Assembly (NCBI RefSeq): GCF_003672135.1
Contig: NC_039518.1
Span: 6,574,136-6,638,135 of the forward strand
Length of the DNA: 64,000 nt
Reading direction: 5' to 3'
Origin: Ooceraea biroi
Taxonomy: Eukaryota > Arthropoda > Insecta > Hymenoptera > Formicidae
Below are positions 11,281 through 22,621 of the stretch, piece after piece; the first letter of the stretch is position 1, and every line of letters starts with the position of its first letter. Below the pieces are notes generated by a model, which ran no database searches, was not told the origin of the DNA, and worked only from the letters and a program-made list of their open reading frames with translations. The position numbers were made by a program, and so were the translations under genes.

Positions 11281-13317
11281 TACACCGGTAAAAAATTGTG
11301 CGTCCATATGTTAAAATGTTCTTGTGTTGCCACGTTTTGATTACTACTTCAATGTAAAATTAACATACAACTGATATGTTATTATTTTTATAACAATTTT
11401 ATATGTTAACTTCATAGCTTAACATTTTGTGTATGTCTCTTAGAAATGGAATATTATTTGAAATGCTTTTAATACAATAATTTTAAACAATCAACATGTC
11501 ACAAAGTCAGTTTAACATTCTAAAAGAAGTTAAAGTAAATCTTCAAATAATCATGAACTTTGACGTATAAAATAATCAAATTTACTAAAATTAAATGTTT
11601 CTATCAAAAATAATTTAAGTTGAAATAATTACTATCGTGTGTTAATATAACATAAAAAGTAAATGTTCATATCGTACGAACGAAAATGTTCTATCAACTT
11701 TTCCGATGAGTCATTGTAACTTCTCTTCCATGTAGTTTTCAATTACTTTGTATGTTATTTTTACATCACACTTAAAGTTACAATAAGAAAAATAAATGTT
11801 AAGTATTGTGTTAATTACTTAACATTTCTAGTTTGTCAAGAAGTAACACATGACGAATGAGTTACTTTGACTTAAAATTTAGAGTGGACTTTCTGGGACA
11901 TGCAAAAAATGTTAAAATTAACATTTTATTTTTTACTGTGTAAAAGGCAAGGCATATGAGACGTGGCACATTTCAATACACCATTAAAAATTGTACGTCC
12001 ATGTGTTAAAATTTTCTTGTGTCGCCATGTTTTGATTACTACTTCAATGTAAAATTAACATACAACTGATATGTTATTATTTTTATAACAATTTTATATG
12101 TTAACTTCATAACTTAACATTTTGTGTATGTCTCTTAGAAATGGAATATTATTTCAAATGCTTTTAACAATAATTTTAAACAATCAACATGTCACAAAGT
12201 CAGTTTAACATTCTAAAAGAAGTTAAAGTAAATCTTCAAATAATCATGAACTTTGACGTATAAAATAATCAAATTTACTAAAATTAAATGTTTCTATCAA
12301 AAATAATTTAAGTTGAAATAATTACTATCGTGTGTTAATATAACATAAAAAGTAAATGTTCATATCGTACGAACGAAAATGTTCTATCAACTTTTCCGAT
12401 GAGTCATTGTAACTTCTCTTCCATGTAGTTTTCAATTACTTTGTATGTTATTTTTACATCACACTTAAAGTTACAATAAGAAAAATAAATGTTAAGTATT
12501 GTGTTAATTACTTAACATTTCTAGTTTGTCAAGAAGTAACACATGACGAATGAGTTACTTTGACTTAAAATTTAGAGTGGACTTTCTGGGACATGCAAAA
12601 AATGTTAAAATTAACATTTTATTTTTTACTGTGTAAAAGGCAAGGCATATGAGACGTGGCACATTTCAATACACCATTAAAAATTGTACGTCCATGTGTT
12701 AAAATTTTCTTGTGTCGCCATGTTTTGATTACTACTTCAATGTAAAATTAACATACAACTGATATGTTATTATTTTTATAAGTTAACTTCATAACTTAAC
12801 ATTTTGTGTATGTCTCTTAGAAATGGAATATTATTTCAAATGCTTTTAACAATAATTTTAAACAATCAACATGTCACAAAGTCAGTTTAACATTCTAAAA
12901 GAAGTTAAAGTAAATCTTCAAATAATCATGAACTTTGACGTATAAAATAATCAAATTTACTAAAATTAAATGTTTCTATCAAAAATAATTTAAGTTGAAA
13001 TAATTACTATCGTGTGTTAATATAACATAAAAAGTAAATGTTCATATCGTACGAACGAAAATGTTCTATCAACTTTTCTGATGAGTCATTGTAACTTCTC
13101 TTCCATGTAGTTTTCAATTACTTTGTATGTTATTTTTACATCACACTTAAAGTTACAATAACAAAAATAAATGTAAAGTATTGTGTTAATTACTTAACAT
13201 TTCTAGTTTGTTAAGAATTAACATATGACGAATGAGTTACTTTAACTTAAAACTTAGAGTGGACTTTCTGGGACATGCAAAAAATGTTAAAATTAACATT
13301 TTATTTTTTACTGTGTA
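11281..13317 (+). repeat. TIR-element trimer (family 2, locus 1)
   Basis: Three copies of a 648-662-bp AT-rich non-coding element lie at 11281-11942, 11977-12635 and 12670-13317. Each runs from TACACC(G/A)..TAAAAA to ATTTTTTACTGTGTA, an imperfect TIR. The copies are separated by the same 34-nt linker (11943-11976, 12636-12669; AAAGGCAAGGCATATGAGAC at its start). The outer ends carry TA, so it behaves like one TA-flanked insertion containing three units. Copy 3 lacks a short stretch near 12780. It is a MITE-like relative of Tc1/mariner-type elements by TIR and TA only. Confidence 0.85.
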
Positions 13318-14763
13318 TGGACGTGATCGTACGTGTATCGTACAATACATGTGAAAGGGAGAGTGAGAATAAGAGAGGCGACGAAGAAGAAGATTGGGAG
13401 AAGTGTGAATTGTGGCAGAGATATATAATAAAATAAAGAAATTATCATGTTATTCAATATTTTCTTCTCTTTCCTCCTATTCCTTCTTCGGTCTCTTTTA
13501 TCGTTAATTATAAAGAGACACAATTTACGAATTACGTAATTTACACCGCAATTAATCGTAAGATAATAACTGAATAGTGTATTATAAATGAACAGAGAAA
13601 TACGTAATCGACTATTTTTTTATATGAAATATAATAAAAATGAATATAACTAAAAATAAATATAATATAACTAAACCGTGTATGTTAAAAAGTACGATTG
13701 CATATATTTTTATCAATAATATTTTTAATGAGAGTTTCGCTTTATCAATATAACTGAAAAATTTCGGGGAACGATAATAAGCGCGCGCGTGTTGCGCTCG
13801 AATAAAAACAAAAAAGTGGAACGCCTTATTGCGCGGCGGTGAGACTGCGACTCAAAGGCTTAGAGCTTTCTACGTACAACGGCGCGAAGGGTGCGCGCAG
13901 GGAAACCGGTGGTGATGACGATAGTATTGGTAGTAGTGATGATGGTGGTGGTGGACTACACCGTGCACGTGCCGCGTGTACGTGTACCCTCGTCAAACGG
14001 ACGGGGTGGCGGGTAAGGGAGGAAAATACACCTAGCTACCTCGTTCATTTTTATCCCCTAAAGCAATTTCAGCATTGTTTTAAAATAGTACTTAGCAGGG
14101 TCATTGTATTATGCATGCGCCCTCGGTCTAGTGGACTCGCGCTGGTGTGCGAGAACACTTGATTCCTCGCGCACGTGAGCCTCGCCCCATTGTTAACTCA
14201 GGAGGAGCGGCCGGTCGGTGGGACGCGGCAGGGGAGCAGCAGAAGAGGGTAACAGAAGGGATTTTCTTGGGTAAGACTTCTTTTTTTTTCCTCCACGGCG
14301 CTTACAGCACGGCTCGTGAAACGCGTCGCACCGACGGATTTAGTGCGCGACTACCCCGGAAGTGCCCCAAGTCCGACAAGATCCTGCGAGATTCTGCGAG
14401 ATCGCATGAAGCGAACTTCAACAGATTGTGCCTCGAATAAACCCTCGCGCTCGGCTGTGATCTTCGCCTCGCCGAGACGACGCGACGGTGGAACGAATCA
14501 TCTCGTTCCGTCGAGTCTCTCTTGTGAGTGCTCGCGCGGATCTCTCGATCGGGAAACGATTTTTCGTCCTGCCCGCCGGCGTCGCTGCAGTTGCGTGCAT
14601 TTGCGATCGTCGTGAGTACGATTACTATTGTCTGCGCCCTGGTAGTCAAGCGTTTGCCTACTCGGCAAAGTGATATTGTATTCGAAAGAGAGCGCCGCTC
14701 GGCGAGGCTCACGCCCGCGGCAAGGCTCCAAGGACCCTCCTGAGAGATAAAGGCTGGCATATA
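13318..14763. other. Unique region with possible non-coding first exon
   Basis: The left part (to about 13760) is AT-rich. From 13840 it turns CpG-rich, with a GGT/GAT run near 13920-13950 and many short overlapping frames on both strands (the largest is 152 codons at 14302-14760, minus). None looks like a conserved protein. A strong donor-like GTGAGT lies at 14612 after a CpG-rich stretch, so a 5' UTR exon on the plus strand is conceivable. I see no start codon or coding frame that would confirm it. Confidence 0.3.
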
Positions 14764-16051
14764 TTGGGTCGTCCGGAAAGTTCGTGCCGATTTTTAATAG
14801 ATGGCGTTGGAACATGTCTGAATATATCAATGTTATTGAAAACATATACGATTTATATACATATGCTTAAAGGTGACATTTCAACGCATCTTTAGGATAA
14901 AAGTTGTTTCAGATAAATTGATTCCTGTCAATTTTGTACTCTTTTGAAGATGGAAGAAAACAAAGAACATTTTAGACACTTGATGCTTTTCTATTACCGG
15001 AAAGGCAAATATGCCTCACAAGCAACAAATTCGATATGTTCTGTTTACGGAGAAGGCGCTTTAGCTGAAAGAACCGTACGTAAGTGGTTCGCTAAGTTTA
15101 GAGCTGGTGATTTTAACCTTAAAGACCAAGAATGCTCGGGCAGACCCTCTACTACTGATGATGACCCAATCAAGACACTGATCGAGAATAACCCGCGCTA
15201 CACGACACGTGAATTAGCAGAGGTACTGAAAATATCGAAAACCACTGTCCACGATCATGTAGTGAAGCTTGGTTACGTAAGTCGCTATGATGTATGGGTT
15301 CCGCATAATTTGGCCGTAAAAATTTAATGGATCGCATTTCCATCTGCGACTCGCTGTACAAGCGCAACGAAAACGTACCATTTTTGAAGCAATTAGTGAC
15401 GGGTGACGAAAAATGGATCATTTACAACAATGTAGAACGAAAAAGATCCTGGGGTAAGCGAAATGAACCAGCATTAACCACTCCGAAAGCCGGCCTTCAT
15501 CCAAAAAAAGTCATGCTCTGTGTCTGGTGGGATTGGAAAGGAATCCTATATTATGAGCTCCTACCACACAACCAAACGATAAATGCAGATAAGTACTGCT
15601 CGCAACCGGACGAATTAAAGACAGCGATTCAGGAAAAACGTCCAGAATTAGCTGATAGGAAGGGCGTCGTGTTCCATCAGGACAATGCCAGACCTCATGT
15701 TTCTTTGACTACCCGACAAAAATTGTTGGAGTTTGGCTGGGATGTGCTACCTCACCCACCGTATTCACCAGACATTGCACCTTCAAACTTTCACTTATTT
15801 AGGTCTTTGCAAAATTCTCTTAGCGGCAAGAACTTCAACTCTTTGATCGACATAAAAAACCACCTTGAGGAGTTTTTCGCCGAGAAACCTAAGAAGTTCT
15901 GGGAGAATGGAATCTTCCAGTTGCGTGAAAGATGGACAAAGGTTGTGAAACAAAACGGTGCACACATAAGTCAATAAATATTTATCGACATAAAAAAATG
16001 TTGCCTTTGAATTTTCCTTCAAAATCGGCACGAACTTTCCGGACGACCCAA
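14764..16051 (+). mobile_element. Mariner family A, copy 2 (1288 bp)
   Basis: The same TIRs as copy A1 (TTGGGTCGTCCGGAAAG and its complement) lie at 14764 and 16051, flanked by TA (14762-14763, 16052-16053). It is nearly identical to A1 throughout, so these are recent relatives. It inserted in unique DNA 32 bp before the family 2 dimer. Confidence 0.95.
14950..15977 (+). pseudogene. Mariner A2 transposase, frameshifted and catalytic D to N
   Basis: The ATG at 14950 gives the N-terminal DNA-binding half up to a stop at 15325-15327. The catalytic half (216 codons, 15327-15977) is in another frame, with the break at the same A-run as in A1 and A3. TGDEKW and QDNARPH supply the first two aspartates. 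The third, in SPDIAPSxFHLF, is Asn (codon 15786-15788) where A1 and A3 have Asp. It reaches the natural C-terminus. Two independent defects make this copy catalytically dead. Confidence 0.92.
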
Positions 16052-16082
16052 TACTTACCGAGTACGTGTACGCTGCAGTTTC

Positions 16083-17428
16083 TACACCGTTAAAAATTGT
16101 GCGTCCATATGTTAAAATGTTCTTGTGTCGCCATGTTTTGATTACTACTTCAATGTAAAATTAACATACAACTGATATGTTATTATTTTTATAACAATTT
16201 TATATGTTAACTTCATAACTTAACATTTTGTGTATGTCTCTTAGAAATGGAATATTATTTCAAATGCTTTTAACACAATAATTTTAAACAATCAACATGT
16301 CACAAAGTCAGTTTAACATTCTAAAAGAAGTTAAAGTAAATCTTCAAATAATCATGAACTTTGACGTATAAAATAATCAAATTTACTAAAATTAAATGTT
16401 TCCATCAAAAATAATTTAAGTTGAAATAATTACTATCGTGTGTTAATATAACACAAAAAGTAAATGTTCATATTGTACGAACGTAAATGTTCTATCAACT
16501 TTTCCGATGAGTCATTGTAACTTCTCTTCCATGTAGTTTTCAATTACTTTGTATGTTATTTTTACATCACACTTAAAGTTACAATAACAAAAATTAATGT
16601 TAAGTATTGTGTTAATTACTTAACATTTCTAGTTTGTCAAGAAGTAACACATGACGAATGAGTTACTTTAACTTAAAACTTAGAGTGGACTTTCTGGGAC
16701 ATGCAAAAAATGTTAAAATTAACATTTTATTTTTTACTGTGTAAAAGGCAAGGCATATGAGACGTGGCACATTTCAATACACCGGTAAAAAATTGTGCGT
16801 CCATATGTTAAAATGTTCTTGTGTCGCCACGTTTTGATTACTACTTCAATGTAAAATTAACATACAACTGATATGTTATTATTTTTATAAGTTAACTTCA
16901 TAACTTAACATTTTGTGGATGTCTCTTAGAAATGGAATATTATTTCAAATGCTTTTAACACAATAATTTTAAACAATCAACATGTCACAAAGTCAGTTTA
17001 ACATTCTAAAAGAAGTTAAAGTAAATCTTCAAATAATCATGAACTTTGACGTATAAAATAATCAAATTTACTAAAATTAAATGTTTCTATCAAAAATAAT
17101 ATAAGTTGAAATAATTACTATCGTGTGTTAATATAACATAAAAAGTAAATGTTCATATCGTACGAACGAAAATGTTCTATCAACTTTTCCGATGAGTCAT
17201 TGTAACTTCTCTTCCATGTAGTTTTCAATTACTTTGTATGTTATTTTTACATCACACTTAAAGTTACAATAACAAAAATTAATGTTAAGTATTGTGTTAA
17301 TTACTTAACATTTCTAGTTTGTCAAGAAGTAACATATGACGAATGAGTTACTTTAACTTAAAATTTAGAGTGGACTTTCTGGGACATGCCAAAAATGTTA
17401 AAATTAACATTCTATTTTTTACTGTGTA
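16083..17428 (+). repeat. TIR-element dimer (family 2, locus 2)
   Basis: Two copies of the same element as at 11281-13317 (16083-16743 and 16778-17428) are joined by the identical 34-nt linker (16744-16777). TA forms the outermost dinucleotide at each end, with different flanking DNA from locus 1 (GCAGTTTC before, CCGACCGC after). It is non-coding. The open frames at 17343-17572 straddle its right end and are chance. Confidence 0.85.
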
Positions 17429-18983
17429 CCGACCGCTGAAATTTTGTCCGCCACTTAATAAGATCGTCGACAACGTCGCCCCTTCGAAATTTCGCGTTGC
17501 GTATCTTCGGCCCAGCCTCTCACCCCCAACGAATAAGCCGTAATTCCCGTGAAAGAGACTTACGCATTTCACTTGACTCGATGGAGTCCGCTGATGCAGT
17601 TACGTAATGAGCTGCATGGCGATCTTGATAATTTCCAATTACTTATTATTTGTTTGGTTTGGTGGTTTGCGTTTTCTCGTGGCACCTCGCATCTCGCACG
17701 TTGCGTTGCGCTGAACGCCGCGCTTAATCGCGCCGAAATCGCATCGAGATTATAAGGGATGCATATCGCAACGAGGGCAACGACAATTCCAAAACTACGG
17801 CGTTAAAGTACATGGCCGTGAGCGCGTGGCCAAAGGCGCCGGAGCAGCCCTCTCGTGCTCATTGTTCGCCGTCTGCATCCCCTGCCGCCCGAATTCCTCG
17901 TCCCCTTCGTCTCGTGTCCGACCCCTCGTGTTGGATCTCCCCTGTCGACCAGCCAGCCATGCTTCTCGTTCTCGTCTCATCTCCTGCCAGCATAGTGACT
18001 TCGCGAGGGGCTCATTTTCATTAAGAATTAAAGTTGAAGTCCGAGGGAAAAAAGTTTCTATTCGCCTTTTCCATGCAAATGAGATCGCACCATCTCGCGC
18101 TCGCGCACTCGCTCGAAACTATCTCGATTCCGGCTAATGCGGAACCGCGAAGATCCGCCGTCGACCCCGAGATAAAAAAGAACTTTCTCGGGGATCCCCG
18201 GCGGGTTCTCGGCTTGAATCATTAGCGAATCACCGCGTCGGGATGTGCTCACTTTTCCTGATTAACCGAGTGATATAAATTAACCCGCTTGCGGTGCAGA
18301 ATTCTCCGTCGTCCGGGATAATTATTTATGATGAGAATCGTCGACGACGGCGGATCTTTAGTAAGACCGCTTGAATCGAGAGAGACAGAGAGAGAGAGAG
18401 AGAGTTTCTCCTCATCGGCAAATTGTCGCGCGATCGCACGCGCCTGGTTCGGGGACTATCGCAGGTACGCGACGAAAGTTAATTAACTCGCTTAGCGAAC
18501 AAAACGCGCGGATATCGACGCCGGTAACACTCGCGGAACAATCAGAGCGGGATTCGTGCTCGCGCGGCGTAGCTGCGCCGCGCGCGCTTCTCACCTCGGC
18601 ACCGTCTGTAACGCCGATAATTAAGCGGCCGCTCTAATGAATCCCTATTCGCATGACTAATTTGCGCGATAAACTGACTAAATAATAATCCGCGATATTT
18701 CTCCCCCGGGGGAAAGCGCCCGGCGCGCGCGGTCGGTCGGCTGCACCACATTGTGAAATATATCGGCGAGGCGCGCGCTGTCGTGGCGCTTCCGCGTGTC
18801 AGGTGATCTAATTTGGCGGATCAACATGCATCCGATAACGCGCCTCCAAAGTCCCCGTTCTCGTCACGTGTCCTGATCCCCCGCGAAATCTCTTTCCACA
18901 TCTTGCGCTCCGCGGAGCACGGATAGTCGTCGATGCTGCTCCGAAAATTAATCAATTTACGTGGCGTGCAGGATTTAGATATA
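17429..18983. other. Unique GC-rich region, no recognised gene
   Basis: CpG-rich, with a GA microsatellite at about 18379-18405. Several 60-100-codon frames overlap on both strands and show Arg/Ser/Ala-rich shadow composition. I find no domain or RNA gene. Confidence 0.4.
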
Positions 18984-19173
18984 TTGGGTCATTAAGTATG
19001 AAACTTTACAAATGTAAAAGCGCCATCTTTAACATTTGTTATCTCAAATTTGGCGCCAGACGTCAGTATCAGGTTAGGTTAGTGTGATAGATGTATGTTC
19101 GCTCTTCAAATGTCATATTTGTTTCTTCAAATATCTTCATTAGTTTAATTGGTCGATTCTTTTTTATAGAACT

Positions 19174-20194
19174 ATGGAAAAGTCCAAAATTCGTGGGATT
19201 TATGAATATGAGTTCCGCCGTGGAACCACAGGGTCGGAGACAGCTCGTAATATCAACGCTGTATTTGGGGAAGGTTCAACTACTAAAGCAACGGTGGGCA
19301 ATTGGTTCAAAAACTTCAGAGATGGAGCTTTCAGCCTCGCTAATGAGCCACGTGGAAGACCAAAGACGAAGGTGGATAATGATCACTTGAGAGCCGTAGT
19401 AGAGTCCGATCCATCTCAAAGTACACGTGAATTGGCATCGATATTCAATGTTTCCATACTCACCATATTGGTTCATTTAGCTGCAATTGGTAAGATAAAG
19501 AAGTTGGACAAATGGGTCCCGCACGAATTGACCGATGCGCAGCAGGCGCAACGTCTAGAGGCTTCCCTTTCTTTGCTTTCCCGTCACAAAAATGAATCTT
19601 TTTTTAATCGAATTGTGACCTGCGATGAAAAGTGGATACTCTACGACAATCGTAAACGCTCACATCAGTGGTCGAACGCTGATGAACCACCGAGACATCA
19701 CGCGAAACCCAACATTACACAGAAGAAGCTTATGGTGACTGTTTGGTGGTCCAGGTCCAGGTGTTATCTACTACAACTTTATGAAACCTGGTACATCGAT
19801 AACGGCTGAAGTATATTGCAAGCAACTGGACGAAATGATGCAACAACTTGCTATTAAACAACCGAAATCGGTCAATCGGTCAATGCCAATCCTGTTGCAT
19901 GATAATGCTCGATCGCACACTGCACGACTGACCGTGGCAAAGCTACAGGAGTTGGAATTGGAAACTCTCCGTCATCCACCATATTCACCAGATCTATCAC
20001 CTACCGACTATCACTTCTTCCGAAATTTGGACAGCTTCTTGGTGGGGAAATTCTTCAATTCTCAACAGGCAGTCGAAACAGCTTTCCGCGACTTCATCGA
20101 TTCCCGTACTCGTGGCTTCTATAGTAGAGGCATAGACCAACTACCACTAAAATGGCAGAAGTGTGTAGATAACATGGGCGCATACTTCGATTGA
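19174..20194 (+). pseudogene. Mariner B transposase, unit 1, one-base insertion
   Basis: It starts at the ATG at 19174 with the helix-turn-helix region (GNWFKNFRDGAF), the WVPHEL linker and CDEKW (first Asp). An extra base in the GGTCCAGGTCCAGG stretch near 19753 shifts the frame. The catalytic C-terminal part continues in the frame of 19781-20194 with HDNARSH (second Asp) and SPDLSPTDYHFF (third Asp), ending at the natural stop. Unit 2 lacks the extra base. This copy keeps the full left TIR and upstream region. Confidence 0.93.
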
Positions 20195-20350
20195 AAATAA
20201 ATCATGTCCATGTGCCAAAAAATGCAAAAGTTTATGTTCTATTTGTAAAGTTTCATACTTAATGACCCAATATGTTCGCTCTTCAAATGTCATATTTGTT
20301 TCTTCAAATATCTTCATTAGTTTTATTGGTCGATTCTTTTTTATAGAACT

Positions 20351-21370
20351 ATGGAAAAGTCCAAAATTCGTGTGATTTATGAATATGAGTTCCGCCGTGG
20401 AACCACAGGGTCGGAGACAGCTCGTAATATCAACGCTGTATTTGGGGAAGGTTCAACTACTAAAGCAACGGTGGGCAATTGGTTCAAAAACTTCAGAGAT
20501 GGAGCTTTCAGCCTCGCTAATGAGCCACGTGGAAGACCAAAGACGAAGGTGGATAATGATCACTTGAGAGCCGTAGTAGAGTCCGATCTATCTCAAAGTA
20601 CACGTGAATTGGCATCGATATTCAATGTTTCCATACTCACCATATTGGTTCATTTAGCTGCAATTGGTAAGATAAAGAAGTTGGACAAATGGGTCCCGCA
20701 CGAATTGACCGATGCGCAACAGGCGCAACGTCTAGAGGCTTCCCTTTCTTTGCTTTCCCGTCACAAAAATGAATCTTTTTTTAATCGAATTGTGACCTGC
20801 GATGAAAAGTGGATACTCTACGACAATCGTAAACGCTCACATCAGTGGTCGAACGCTGATGAACCACCGAGACATCACGCGAAACCCAACATTACACAGA
20901 AGAAGCTTATGGTGACTGTTTGGTGGTCCAGGTCAGGTGTTATCTACTACAACTTTATGAAACCGGGTACATCGATAACGGCTGAAGTATATTGCAAGCA
21001 ACTGGACGAAATGATGCAACAACTTGCTATTAAACAACCGAAATTAGTCAATCGGCCAATGCCAATCCTGTTGCATGATAATGCTCGACCGCACACTGCA
21101 CGACTGACCGTGGCAAAGCTACAGGAGTTGGAATTGGAAACTCTCCGTCATCCACCATATTCACCAGATCTATCACCTACCGACTATCACTTCTTCCGGA
21201 ATTTGGACAACTTGTTGGTGGGAAAGTTCTTCAATTCTCAACAGGCAGTCGAAACAGCCTTCCGCGACTTCATCGATTCCCGTACTCCTGGCTTCTATAG
21301 TAGAGGCATAGGCCAACTACCACTAAAATGGCAGAAGTGTGTAAATAACATGGGCGCATACTTCGATTGA
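20351..21370 (+). CDS. Mariner B transposase, unit 2, uninterrupted
   Basis: A single 339-aa frame, close to the family's usual ~345 aa. The order is N-terminal paired helix-turn-helix DNA-binding region (about residues 1-110, with GNWFKNFRDGAF and RELASIFNVS), WVPHEL linker (about 118-123), then the DDE/D catalytic domain. The triad is the Asp of CDEKW, the Asp of HDNARPH and the Asp of SPTDYHFF, with exactly 34 residues between the last two (D34D). The ATG at 20351 aligns with the start in units 1 and 3. The protein would bind mariner TIRs and excise and insert elements at TA. Unit 2 has no left TIR of its own; only the composite's outer TIRs could serve it. Activity is untested, and a promoter is not evident because the unit lacks the first ~110 bp. 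Confidence 0.93.
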   Translation: MEKSKIRVIYEYEFRRGTTGSETARNINAVFGEGSTTKATVGNWFKNFRDGAFSLANEPRGRPKTKVDNDHLRAVVESDLSQSTRELASIFNVSILTILVHLAAIGKIKKLDKWVPHELTDAQQAQRLEASLSLLSRHKNESFFNRIVTCDEKWILYDNRKRSHQWSNADEPPRHHAKPNITQKKLMVTVWWSRSGVIYYNFMKPGTSITAEVYCKQLDEMMQQLAIKQPKLVNRPMPILLHDNARPHTARLTVAKLQELELETLRHPPYSPDLSPTDYHFFRNLDNLLVGKFFNSQQAVETAFRDFIDSRTPGFYSRGIGQLPLKWQKCVNNMGAYFD

Positions 21371-21526
21371 AAATAAATCATGTCCATGTGCCAAAAAATG
21401 CAAAAGTTTATGTTCTATTTGTAAAGTTTCATACTTAATGACCCAATATGTTCGCTCTTCAAATGTCATATTTGTTTCTTCAAATATCTTCATTAGTTTT
21501 ATTGGTCGATTCTTTTTTATAGAACT

Positions 21527-22545
21527 ATGGAAAAGTCCAAAATTCGTGTGATTTATGAATATGAGTTCCGCCGTGGAACCACGGTGTCGGAGACAGCTCG
21601 TAATATCAACGCTGTATTTGGGGAAGGTTCAACTACTAAAGCAACGGTGGGCAATTGGTTCAAAAACTTCAGAGATGGAGCTTTCAGCCTCGCTAATGAG
21701 CCACGTGGAAGACCAAAGACGAAGGTGGATAATGATCACTTGAGAGCCGTAGTAGAGTCCGATCCATCTCAAAGTACACGTGAATTGGCATCGATATTCA
21801 ATGTTTCCATACCCACCATATTGGTTCATTTAGCTGCAATTGGTAAGATAAAGAAGTTGGACAAATGGGTCCCGCACGAATTGACCGATGCGCAGCAGGC
21901 GCAACGTCTAGAGGCTTCCCTTTCTTTGCTTTCCCGTCACAAAAATGAATCTTTTTTTAATCGAATTGTGACCTGCGATGAAAAGTGGATACTCTACGAC
22001 AATCGTAAACGCTCACATCAGTGGTTGAATGCTGATGAACCACCGAGACATCACGCGAAACCCAACATTACACAGAAGAAGCTTATGTGACTGTTTGGTG
22101 GTCCAGGTCAGGTGTTATCTACTACAACTTTATGAAACCGGGTACATCGATAACGGCTAAAGTATATTGCAAGCAACTGGACGAAATGATGCAACAACTT
22201 GCTATTAAACAACCGAAATTGGTCAATCGGTCAATGCCAATCCTGTTGCATGATAATGCTCGACCGCACACTGCACGACTGACCGTGGCAAAGCTACGGG
22301 AGTTGGAATTGGAAACTCTCCGTCATCCACCATATTCACCAGATCTATCACCTACCGACTATCACTTCTTCCGGAATTTGGACAACTTGTTGGTGGGAAA
22401 GTTCTTCAATTCTCAACAGGCAGTCGAAACAGCCTTTCGCGACTTCATCGATTCCCGTACTCCTGGCTTCTATAGTAGAGGCATAGGCCAACTACCACTA
22501 AAATGGCAGAAGTGTGTAAATAACATGGGCGCATACTTCGATTGA
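21527..22545 (+). pseudogene. Mariner B transposase, unit 3, one-base deletion
   Basis: It follows unit 2 closely (both read KIRVIYEYE near the start and end NNMGAYFD, unlike unit 1). A missing G at CTTATG-TGACTG (about 22088) ends the first frame at 22090. The rest, with HDNARPH and SPTDYHFF, continues at 22087-22545. All catalytic residues are present, so this single base loss is the visible defect. Confidence 0.93.
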
Positions 22546-22621
22546 AAATAAATCATGTCCATGTGCCAAAAAATGCAAAAGTTTATGTTCTATTTGTAAA
22601 GTTTCATACTTAATGACCCAA

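Larger units (their letters stand above)
18984..22621 (+). mobile_element. Mariner family B, tandem triplication
   Basis: The left TIR TTGGGTCATTAAGTATGAAA at 18984 and its complement at 22621 are flanked by TA (18982-18983, 22622-22623). Between them are three transposase units. Units 2 and 3 begin at TATGTTCGCTCTTC (20271, 21447), joined directly to the previous right TIR, and lack the left TIR and about the first 110 bp. The repeat period is 1176 then 1175 bp. The junction has a TAT microhomology with the internal site in unit 1 (about 19091). So a single mariner was tandemly duplicated in place, from an internal point to its right end. Confidence 0.93.

Noticed and set aside
20351..21370. 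Host SETMAR gene (histone methyltransferase-transposase fusion)
   Set aside because: No SET domain is present, the frame is bounded by mariner TIRs, and it is one of three tandem copies. It is simply a transposase.
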